The position numbers were made by a program, and so were the translations under genes. Shown here piece after piece: positions 1 to 4,779 of a DNA stretch of 6,708 nucleotides. This stretch comes from Candidatus Methylomirabilota bacterium. GTDB taxonomy: Bacteria; Methylomirabilota; Methylomirabilia; Methylomirabilales; JACQHM01. A model generated the notes under the pieces. It did no database searches, was not told the DNA's origin, and saw only the letters and a list, made by a program, of their open reading frames with translations. The stretch is from NCBI GenBank assembly GCA_016199025.1, contig JACQHM010000306.1:1-6708 (forward strand), read 5' to 3'. Each line of letters opens with the position of its first letter. Positions within the stretch are counted from its first letter, which is position 1.

Positions 1-387
1 CACAATGACAACGCTCGGCTTCCCCTTCTCCTCCGACGCGATCCCGTCGTGCATACAGCACGACGTGCAGGAGCCTCAGAGCCCCACCCCGATGATGATG
101 GCATCGGCCAAGACGACCAGCTCGTCCAGCATCTCGGCTGGCGCGGGGAGGGAGAGGTTCGGCTTCACCTTCAGGATCACCCGCTTCACCTGGTACTTCG
201 CCAGGAGAAGCTCTCCCAGCCTCTCCAGAAACGGGGTGCTGGTGTGGATGCCATCGGAGAGGAGCCCGAGGGTCTTCCCCATGAGGGAGTGGAGACGAGA
301 GGGCCGGGAGAAGGTCTTCTGCTCCACCTCACCCGTCGGGTCCAGGATTACGATCTCCTGCCGTCTCTCCTCCAAAACCTTCGCCAT
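1..387 (-). CDS. UGSC-family selenoprotein with in-frame TGA read as selenocysteine; 3' end cut by the window edge
   Basis: The frame opens at ATG 387-385 behind GGGGAGG, 15 bp after the preceding gene. A TGA at 78-76 would end it at 103 residues, but the frame continues without a stop to base 1, giving 129 visible codons. Across the TGA it reads GVGL-U-GSCTSCCMHDGI, then E-K-G-K-P-S-V-V-I-V. The UGSC family is defined by exactly this U/C-G-S-C-T-S...H-D-x-I...E-K-x-G-x-P-x-V block. The upstream part also has the family look: ILDPTG near residue 14, a GKT-hG-h-LSDG segment near 37-46, and a D-x-hhhxGVG strand before the motif. Sec104 and Cys107 form a U-x-x-C redox pair; Cys110 and Cys111 follow closely. 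Known: UGSC proteins were first noted as a selenoprotein family in marine metagenomes and their biochemical role is not established. Inferred: a thiol/selenol oxidoreductase-like or reductase-like enzyme, probably cytosolic since no signal peptide is visible. It is the last visible gene of the symporter operon. A nonsense-truncated gene is the alternative, but the conserved sequence after the TGA argues strongly against it. Confidence 0.9.
45..78 (-). promoter_or_regulatory. Candidate bacterial SECIS element directly after the selenocysteine TGA
   Basis: On the minus strand the TGA is 78-76. After 10 intervening nucleotides a perfect hairpin begins: arm CGTCGTGC (65-58), loop TGTAT (57-53), arm GCACGACG (52-45), an 8-bp stem with a 5-nt loop. 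Numbering the U of UGA as 1, the loop places G at 23 and U at 24. These are the positions and identities of the SelB-contacting loop bases in the Escherichia coli fdhF SECIS. The bulged U17 of fdhF is absent. Bacterial SECIS elements lie within the coding sequence shortly after UGA and usually have a G in the first two loop positions, which fits. Function is inferred from position and shape only. Confidence 0.8.
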
Positions 388-402
388 CGGAACCTCCCCC
401 GC

Positions 403-897
403 TCAAATGTGAAAAGGGAGTCGGTGGACCATCCCGGTAAAGCTATCCACCACCCAAAGGGCCCTAAGGCCTTCCATCCCATCCCGGAACACCCAATACC
501 GTTTGTAAGCCAACGCCTCCCTCGCTATGCCGATCTCGGGGGCCCACCAGGTCGGATACCGAAAGGAGAGCCGCCGCTTCGCCTTCTCCAGGGCGCATCC
601 TCTGGCCTCTTCCCTCGTGACCGTTCCCTGTAAGAGATACGCCTCCTCGACCACGACCGGCTCGACCTCCGGGAACGCATCGGCTAACGATGCCCCGCCC
701 CGGGCCATGTCCACCACGACGAACAGATTGACCTCCCTGGGGTGGAAAACAGGCCGTTTCAAGGACCCGTGGAACTGAAAGACGTAGAGGGGATAGAAGA
801 GGGTATAAGCTGGAGGCGAGATGACCGTTTTGCCCTTCACCAGTGAGGCAGCTTCCCCTGAATCAAGACCGGTGATGATCACGCTGATTTCTGCCAT
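403..897 (-). CDS. Conserved-looking protein of unknown function, 164 aa, between symporter and selenoprotein genes
   Basis: I do not recognise the family. The frame could start farther upstream (978), but that would overlap the symporter gene. ATG 897-895 has an AGAGGAA ribosome binding site about 6 nt upstream and leaves a 37-bp gap, so I chose it. The protein has no signal peptide or membrane span and a single cysteine (about residue 101). The two halves look related. Residues 35-67 read Y-P-L-Y-V-F, then a hydrophobic strand L-F-V-V-V-D and a glycine; residues 131-155 read Y-K-R-Y-W-V-F, then L-W-V-V-D-S-F-T-G. This suggests an internally duplicated small beta-rich domain, loosely like PepSY-type modules, but that is only an impression. 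The middle (about 93-110) is a charged helix. It ends in TGA 15 bp before the selenoprotein start, so translational coupling and a shared pathway are likely. It could be a chaperone, a substrate-binding partner or an enzyme subunit; nothing seen decides between them. Confidence 0.75.
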   Translation of the reverse strand: MAEISVIITGLDSGEAASLVKGKTVISPPAYTLFYPLYVFQFHGSLKRPVFHPREVNLFVVVDMARGGASLADAFPEVEPVVVEEAYLLQGTVTREEARGCALEKAKRRLSFRYPTWWAPEIGIAREALAYKRYWVFRDGMEGLRALWVVDSFTGMVHRLPFHI

Positions 898-913
898 CCA
901 AATTCCTCTTGTA

Positions 914-934
914 GGGGCGGGACTTGTCCCGCCC
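914..934. repeat. Perfect GC-rich palindrome between symporter and the next gene
   Basis: Arms GGGCGGGAC (915-923) and GTCCCGCCC (926-934) are perfectly complementary around a TT centre; in RNA this gives about 8 bp closed by a CTTG (minus: CAAG) tetraloop. It begins immediately after the symporter TGA and ends about 17 bp before the next start codon. There is no T-run after it on the minus strand, so it is not a classic intrinsic terminator. It resembles the TAGGGGCGGG-type intergenic palindromes dispersed in many uncultured bacterial genomes. It may stabilise the upstream mRNA segment or slow passage into the downstream genes. Confidence 0.6.
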
Positions 935-2464
935 TCACAGCGCCCCTCGGCGGAGGAGCCAGGCCTTGGCCATCTCAAGCTCTGGAGCCTGGCCGAAACG
1001 GGTGAGCTGAGAGGCCGTCAGAGAAGGGGCCTTGAACTCATCCAGGATGGCCGTCACCTTCTGTGAGGCTCGGCCGTTCGGCGTCAACAAGCTGACGACG
1101 ATCAGGACCAGGGTCCCGATAGCCACCCCCGGGAGCATCTCGTAGGTGTACTTGGTCCAGCCGAGATAATGCCAGGCCACGACTACGACGAAGCCGGAGA
1201 GCATCCCCCAGAAGACCCCTTGACGGGTCGCCCACCGCCAGTAACAGGCGGCGATGGTGAAGGGGGCTAACGACCCCAGGCCGGCCCAGGCAAAGAGGAT
1301 GATGTCGAAGAGGAGCCTCGGGGGCTTCAACGCGATCAACATCCCGATGGCGCCGAAGAGGATCAGGGCCAGGCGGGTGTGGAGGATGACCCGCTCGTCC
1401 TTCACCTCCGGGTTGATGACCTTCTGGTAGAGGTCCCGAGACCAGCCGCTCGCTGCCGTCAACAGTTGAGAGTCCACCGAGGACATGATGGCCGCCATGA
1501 TGGCCGAGGCGATGATCCCCGCGATGACCCCGGGAAGTTTGATCAGGGCCAGCTCCATCACCACATTCTCCGGATTCTTCAGATCGGGCACCAACACCCT
1601 CCCGGCCATCCCCACATAGGTCCCGGCGTAGAAGATCACCGTCACCCACAGGAGGGAGACCAACGTGGCCACCCGGAGGGTCTTGAAGCCCCTCTGGATC
1701 GCGAAGAAGCGGATGATGATGTGGGGGGAGCCGATGAACCCAAAGATGATGCTCAGCCACCCTACCGCCACCCAGAAGGGGACAGTCGTCGAGATCATCC
1801 TGGCATCCACCCCCTTCAGGTGCTCTGTCAGGGCCATCAGGCCTACCTCACCGAAGACCATGGCGGCCATGATGACGAAGCCGATGGCCATGATGATCCC
1901 CTGGAAGAAGTCGGTCCAGGCCACGGCGAAGAAACCGCCGGCCACGCAGTAGAAGACGACGGTCCCGCCCATGACGAGGGCCATCACGGTGTAGTTGGCG
2001 CCCGTGATCTGCTCCAGGAGCCTGGCCGCCCCCACGATCTGCCCTGCCACGTAGATCTCCATAAAAAAGATGGTGATCAGGGTCGAGAGGATCCGGAGGG
2101 AATGAGCAGGATCCTCGAAGCGAGCTTCCAGGAGGTCGGGGATGGTGAGGCAGTTCAACCGCTCGCTCAAGATCCGAAGACGGCGCCCCAGGCCGATGAA
2201 GTTCACGTAGGGCTTGGCGATGGCGGGCAGGGTGATCCAGATATTCTGGAGGCCCTTCATGAACGCCTGGCCGGGGACCGCCTGATAGACGTAGGCGCTG
2301 TGGGCCGTGGCCTCGTGGGTCATGGCGGTCACCCAGGGCCCGAGCCGCCTCCCCGCCACCAGGAAGTCGGTGAGCGACTTGATCAGGGGAGAGCAGAAAA
2401 GCCCAATGACCCACATCCCCACCATGTAGACGAGGAAGGTGATGAACACATCCAGGTGCCGCAT
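935..2464 (-). CDS. Sodium:solute symporter family transporter, PutP-like
   Basis: A 509-residue inner-membrane protein with about 13 hydrophobic segments, full length for the SSS family. It should couple inward Na+ (or H+) movement to uptake of a small organic solute; the substrate cannot be read from sequence. It aligns by eye with proline permease PutP almost throughout: DFLVAGRRLGPWVTA (about 33-47), LTIPDLLEARFED (106-118), GGFFAVAWTDFFQG (176-189), GSPHIIIRFFA (245-255) and AIMAAIMSSVDSQLL (321-335). In TM8, A325, S328 and S329 match the PutP Na2-site residues A337, S340 and T341. In the second segment PutP D55 and M56 are replaced by A54 and H55, so the cation site or substrate differs from PutP; D185 of AWTD is kept. 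The start ATG has a GGGAGGAGGGG leader about 5 nt upstream and lies 27 bp after the small membrane protein gene, pointing to one transcript. The C-terminal 50 residues are soluble. Confidence 0.95.
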   Translation of the reverse strand: MRHLDVFITFLVYMVGMWVIGLFCSPLIKSLTDFLVAGRRLGPWVTAMTHEATAHSAYVYQAVPGQAFMKGLQNIWITLPAIAKPYVNFIGLGRRLRILSERLNCLTIPDLLEARFEDPAHSLRILSTLITIFFMEIYVAGQIVGAARLLEQITGANYTVMALVMGGTVVFYCVAGGFFAVAWTDFFQGIIMAIGFVIMAAMVFGEVGLMALTEHLKGVDARMISTTVPFWVAVGWLSIIFGFIGSPHIIIRFFAIQRGFKTLRVATLVSLLWVTVIFYAGTYVGMAGRVLVPDLKNPENVVMELALIKLPGVIAGIIASAIMAAIMSSVDSQLLTAASGWSRDLYQKVINPEVKDERVILHTRLALILFGAIGMLIALKPPRLLFDIILFAWAGLGSLAPFTIAACYWRWATRQGVFWGMLSGFVVVVAWHYLGWTKYTYEMLPGVAIGTLVLIVVSLLTPNGRASQKVTAILDEFKAPSLTASQLTRFGQAPELEMAKAWLLRRGAL

Positions 2465-2491
2465 GGCTCCCCTCCTCCCTCCCTGAAAGGC

Positions 2492-2602
2492 TTACTCCCC
2501 GTAGCCCTTCCCGCCCGGCCAGCCGGTGAAGAAATAGATCAGCGTGAAGACCAGAAGGACCAGGAAGGGCACCGTCCATAAAAGGACCGCCGCCGTGTTC
2601 AT
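2492..2602 (-). CDS. 36-aa single-span membrane protein preceding the symporter (likely small accessory subunit)
   Basis: A short open frame usually missed by length cut-offs. ATG 2602-2600 follows an AAGGAG ribosome binding site (2614-2609) with 6 nt spacing, and TAA 2494-2492 lies 27 bp before the symporter start. The product begins MNTAAVLLW, has one hydrophobic span of roughly residues 4-26 (VPFLVLLVFTLIYFF in its core), and ends in a polar glycine-rich tail FTGWPGGKGYGE. Small one-span proteins encoded just upstream of SSS transporters are a recurring arrangement, annotated in some genomes as symporter small accessory proteins. I infer a role in assembly, stability or activity of the 2464-935 transporter. 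It is the first gene of the operon, directly downstream of the promoter at 2663-2634. I do not recognise a close named homologue. Confidence 0.8.
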   Translation of the reverse strand: MNTAAVLLWTVPFLVLLVFTLIYFFTGWPGGKGYGE

Positions 2603-2633
2603 CGCCAGCTCCTTACAAGGGAGAACTGGACAC

Positions 2634-2663
2634 ATCATAAAGAAAAGAGGGAAGAAGGGTCAA
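2634..2663 (-). promoter_or_regulatory. Sigma70-type promoter of the symporter-selenoprotein operon
   Basis: On the minus strand, TTGACC (2663-2658), an 18-bp spacer and TATGAT (2639-2634) match the -35 and -10 consensus at 5 of 6 positions each. Transcription would start near 2627, giving a leader of about 25 nt before the AAGGAG-led first gene. The spacer is pyrimidine-rich on this strand. A second TTGACC lies slightly upstream (about 2679-2674) without an obvious partner hexamer. Confidence 0.65.
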
Positions 2664-2708
2664 GATAAAAGATGGTCAAGAAGGATCGGATTGGTGAAAC
2701 CTTTTTGA

Positions 2709-2737
2709 TTGACCCCTCGGGGCTCTTCTGATAGATT
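2709..2737 (+). promoter_or_regulatory. Possible promoter of the coiled-coil gene
   Basis: TTGACC (2709-2714), a 17-bp spacer and TAGATT (2732-2737) resemble a sigma70 promoter (5/6 and 4/6 matches). The start point near 2744 would give a leader of about 118 nt that carries the dispersed repeat at 2771-2836. Divergent from the operon promoter, about 45 bp away. Apart from these promoters and the repeat, the 2603-2861 gap holds nothing else I can identify. Confidence 0.4.
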
Positions 2738-2770
2738 GCCCCTAGAAGCCGTTTCAACACCTGCCCTCTG

Positions 2771-2836
2771 TCATTGCGAGCGAGTGAGCCGAAGCCCTGA
2801 CCCTGAACGAAGTGAAGGGGAGGGGGAAGCAATCTC
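2771..2836. repeat. Dispersed CATTGCGAG...GAAGCAATCTC intergenic repeat
   Basis: The block opens TCATTGCGAGCGAG and closes GGGAAGCAATCT. The terminal ATTGC (2773-2777) and GCAAT (2829-2833) are inverted copies. The centre, CCCTGAACGAAGTGAAGGGG, looks like a version of a second widespread short repeat of the CCCTGAGCGAAGTCGAAGGG type, so the unit appears composite. Such elements are known as high-copy intergenic repeats in many bacterial and metagenomic genomes. Copy number here cannot be judged from one window. It sits in the leader of the coiled-coil gene. Confidence 0.6.
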
Positions 2837-2861
2837 CTTCGGATCATAAGGAGAGGAAAGG

Positions 2862-3278
2862 ATGGAGGAACAAGCTCGGGTCCTGGAGCTGGCCGTCAGC
2901 CAGTTGGATAAACGCTTGGCGACTCTCGAACAGAGCTTCTTACAATTCCGCGCCGAGGTGGCGTCCGAGTTTGGGCAGCTCCGGGGGGAGATGAGCCAGT
3001 TCCGGGGGGAGATGAGCCAGCTCCGGGGGGAGGTGGCGTCCGAGTTTGGGCAGCTCCGGGCGGAGATGAGCCAGTTCCGCGGGGAGGTGGCGTCTGAGTT
3101 TGGGCAGCTCCGTGCGGAGATGAGCCAATCCCGGGGGGAGGTCTTTGCCCAGCTTCGGGAACTCCGCGCTGAGATCCGGAGCAACTTTCGCTGGACCATC
3201 ACCACGATGATCACCCTCTTTGGCATCGCCATCCCGGCCTGGATGTTGGTCCTCGGCTACATCATCAAACGCCTCTGA
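2862..3278 (+). CDS. Tail-anchored coiled-coil protein with 18-residue repeats
   Basis: 138 residues, the only supported plus-strand gene. ATG 2862 follows AAGGAGAGGAAAGG, a strong purine-rich ribosome binding site. Residues 1-31 are a heptad-like helix. Residues 32-92 are three copies of an 18-residue unit, consensus EVASEFGQLRAEMSQFRG, with one additional 7-residue half unit (EMSQLRG) after the first copy. Residues 93-110 are a degenerate continuation, RELRAEIRSNFRW. Residues about 112-135 form one membrane helix, and the protein ends KRL. The layout (long helix, then a C-terminal span) resembles DUF1640/CCDC90-like bacterial coiled-coil proteins, whose function is poorly known. The expected state is a membrane-anchored oligomeric rod facing the cytoplasm; partners are unknown. 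Long open frames on other strands across this gene are a product of its repeats. It is convergent with the metallopeptidase gene; the 112-bp gap between them has no clear terminator. Confidence 0.85.
   Translation: MEEQARVLELAVSQLDKRLATLEQSFLQFRAEVASEFGQLRGEMSQFRGEMSQLRGEVASEFGQLRAEMSQFRGEVASEFGQLRAEMSQSRGEVFAQLRELRAEIRSNFRWTITTMITLFGIAIPAWMLVLGYIIKRL
2955..3137 (+). repeat. In-frame 54-bp tandem repeat with an additional 21-bp partial unit
   Basis: Three 54-bp units (2955-3008, 3030-3083, 3084-3137) begin GAGGTGGCGTC(C/T)GAGTTTGG. A 21-bp partial duplication of the unit's end (3009-3029) lies between the first and second. DNA identity is very high, including synonymous positions, suggesting recent expansion by slippage or unequal recombination. 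All lengths are multiples of three, and 18 residues equals one heptad plus one hendecad. Confidence 0.9.
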
Positions 3279-3390
3279 GCTGGGTCCTGATCCTTCGTCC
3301 ATCCACCGAGACCTGAACAGCGAATCGGTTCAAGCGCTTGCGGATGATGGCAGAGGTCAGGTGGGACGGAAGTCGCATCGTTTCCATCCC

Positions 3391-4698
3391 CTATCGACCC
3401 TGGGGCGTCCGGCCGCCCCACATAGCTTCTTCCGCCGCCTGAAAGGCTTCGGGAGGGACCCCTTCGAGGACCAGGACTTCCAGATCTCGGCGTTCGACAA
3501 CGAAGACCTCCCCGTTCCTCCTCCAGAGGCGGCGTCCTTCCCCTTCAGGCTTCGAGCGGGTTACCGTTGGATACCTCTGTTCTATCAGCTTCGAGAAGGC
3601 GTCGAAGAACGCTTCGGCATCCCTGGCGTCCGTCCAGCGGGTCTTCAGGAGGAGGAGCCGCCTCTCTCCCCGCTCGTAGAGCCGGTAGCGGTCCCCGGCC
3701 CAGCCTTGAACGAGCCCCTTCGCCTCCTGTTTGCCGATCACCGGCTCGAGAAGGGCGTTCAGGGCGAAGGCCCCCAGGACCTCCTCGGTCATGGACCGCC
3801 ATCCTTCCAGGGCTGACAGGTTCGCGGGGAGCATGACAGGCGGCGGCTCGGGATGGCCGTCCAGGTACGCTTTGGGATAGAGGATGGCATGGGTCGAACG
3901 GGGAAGGTGGGTGTAGACCTCTGAGAAGGCCGGCCAGGGATGGCGGCGGCGGAATTCCTGGACAAAGGTCGTCCCGCCAATGTACGGGAAGAGGAGGAGG
4001 TCCAGGAGGAACTGTGGCGCCCCGGCGAACTCCTGAAGGACCTCGGACTGGTCGAGGGGGCCGAGGGTGGTCAGGTTCACGAACGTGGTGATGTCCAGCC
4101 CCCTTGGGGCCAGGAGGAGGTCGAGGGTCAGGGCCGTGGCTTCCCCCTCGATGATGGCCCGCCGCGCCAGGACCTCATCAATGTCCATCGTCTTGGGATC
4201 AAGAAACGTCTCCAGCCCCAGGGCCTGGTCCTGGAGGATGTGGGCCAGCTCATGAATGACGGCCATCCGCTGGAGGGGGGGCGGCACCCAGTCGGCGAAG
4301 ACCAGCTCTTTTTTCTCCGGGTCGTAATAGGCCGCCGCCTGTTTCCTGAAAAAATCCAGGAGGAACGCCTCCAGGTCAAAGGTCGGCGGGATCAAGCCGA
4401 AGTGGGCCAAGGCCTTCTGGATGCCCTGGAGCCGCTCTCTGGGAAAGCCCTTTGCCAGCTCCTCGCGAAAGGCCAGGCCGATCTCCTCTCGCGATCGGAT
4501 CACCTTCTGAAGGTGCCCTTCGAACGGGAGCCCCCGAAGTTTGCTCAGCTCCTGGAGGAAGGGGTCTGCCTGGTCTAACAGTTGCTGAAGCTCAGTCCGG
4601 GCCGGGGCCTCCAGGCCCTCGGTCCAGGCAGGAGGAGAGAGGCCACCCACCCCCAGGAAAACGAGGAAGACGAAGAACCCCCTGCGAAGAACGTGCAA
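3391..4698 (-). CDS. Probable exported HExxH zinc metallopeptidase, gluzincin-like
   Basis: 435 residues. The start is TTG at 4698-4696, chosen because GAGGAGG lies 7 nt upstream and the frame then opens with a signal-peptide-like stretch: basic LRRG followed by a hydrophobic core FFVFLVFLGVGGL (about 8-20). The motif IHELAH at 148-153 gives H149, E150 and H153 as zinc ligands and catalytic glutamate. IIEGEAT at 182-188 supplies the likely third ligand, E184 or E186, about 31-33 residues later, as in gluzincins. YYDPEKKELVFAD (124-136) is the strand that typically precedes the active-site helix in such peptidases. The rest is helical with no recognised extra domain; about 355-415 (TRWTDARDAEAFFDAF onward) may form a small C-terminal alpha/beta domain. 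It probably acts on peptides outside the cytoplasmic membrane; its substrate is unknown. It lies 81 bp downstream of the decarboxylase on the same strand and could share its transcript. Hydrolase class is fairly sure, family name is not. Confidence 0.82.
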   Translation of the reverse strand: MHVLRRGFFVFLVFLGVGGLSPPAWTEGLEAPARTELQQLLDQADPFLQELSKLRGLPFEGHLQKVIRSREEIGLAFREELAKGFPRERLQGIQKALAHFGLIPPTFDLEAFLLDFFRKQAAAYYDPEKKELVFADWVPPPLQRMAVIHELAHILQDQALGLETFLDPKTMDIDEVLARRAIIEGEATALTLDLLLAPRGLDITTFVNLTTLGPLDQSEVLQEFAGAPQFLLDLLLFPYIGGTTFVQEFRRRHPWPAFSEVYTHLPRSTHAILYPKAYLDGHPEPPPVMLPANLSALEGWRSMTEEVLGAFALNALLEPVIGKQEAKGLVQGWAGDRYRLYERGERRLLLLKTRWTDARDAEAFFDAFSKLIEQRYPTVTRSKPEGEGRRLWRRNGEVFVVERRDLEVLVLEGVPPEAFQAAEEAMWGGRTPQGR

Positions 4699-4741
4699 GC
4701 TCTTCCCTCCTCTTCAGAAGCGTTTAGCTCTCAGCCGTTCT

Positions 4742-4776
4742 GGCTGACCGCTGATGGCTGATGGCTGACCGCTGGT
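4742..4776. repeat. Five tandem GCTGA heptamers between decarboxylase and peptidase
   Basis: Five consecutive 7-bp units of consensus (G/C)GCTGA(C/T) run from 4742 to 4776, the last one slightly degenerate. CAGCC at 4733-4737 can pair with GGCTG at 4742-4746. They lie in the 81-bp gap, directly after the decarboxylase stop. Short GCTGATGGCTGA-like runs are common intergenic repeats; I see no evidence that they encode anything or terminate transcription. Confidence 0.6.
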
Positions 4777-4779
4777 TTA

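Noticed and set aside
1..387. Pseudogene created by a nonsense mutation
   Set aside because: The TGA falls exactly on the family's Sec position, the sequence after it remains family-like, and a SECIS-type hairpin is present.
403..405. TGA ending the 164-aa protein as recoded
   Set aside because: It is followed within 15 bp by a strong ribosome binding site and the selenoprotein ATG, with no SECIS-like hairpin and no conserved motif in the continued frame.
49..633. Plus-strand 194-residue frame over the selenoprotein and unknown protein
   Set aside because: It has the low-complexity composition of an antisense shadow and runs against two genes with clear starts and family or internal structure.
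935..937. TGA at the end of the symporter, immediately followed by a hairpin, as a second selenocysteine site
   Set aside because: The frame after it reads arginine-rich sequence across the next gene's ribosome binding site, has no cysteine motif, and the hairpin loop lacks the G expected in a SECIS. The symporter already has full family length.
898..978. Longer N-terminus (191 aa) for the protein at 403-897
   Set aside because: It would overlap the symporter coding sequence by 44 bp, includes the palindrome, and lacks a ribosome binding site; the internal ATG at 897 has a good one.
1379..2581. 400-residue plus-strand open frame opposite the symporter
   Set aside because: Its product is extremely rich in His, Asp, Gly and Pro, typical of the antisense shadow of a GC-rich membrane protein gene; no motif or ribosome binding site.
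2955..3137. CRISPR array
   Set aside because: The repeated units are directly adjacent without unique spacers and stay in one reading frame, so this is a protein-coding tandem repeat.
2771..3302. Two minus-strand frames across the coiled-coil gene
   Set aside because: They translate the in-frame 54-bp repeat on the other strand and only look regular because the DNA is repetitive; the plus-strand frame has the ribosome binding site, heptads and membrane anchor.
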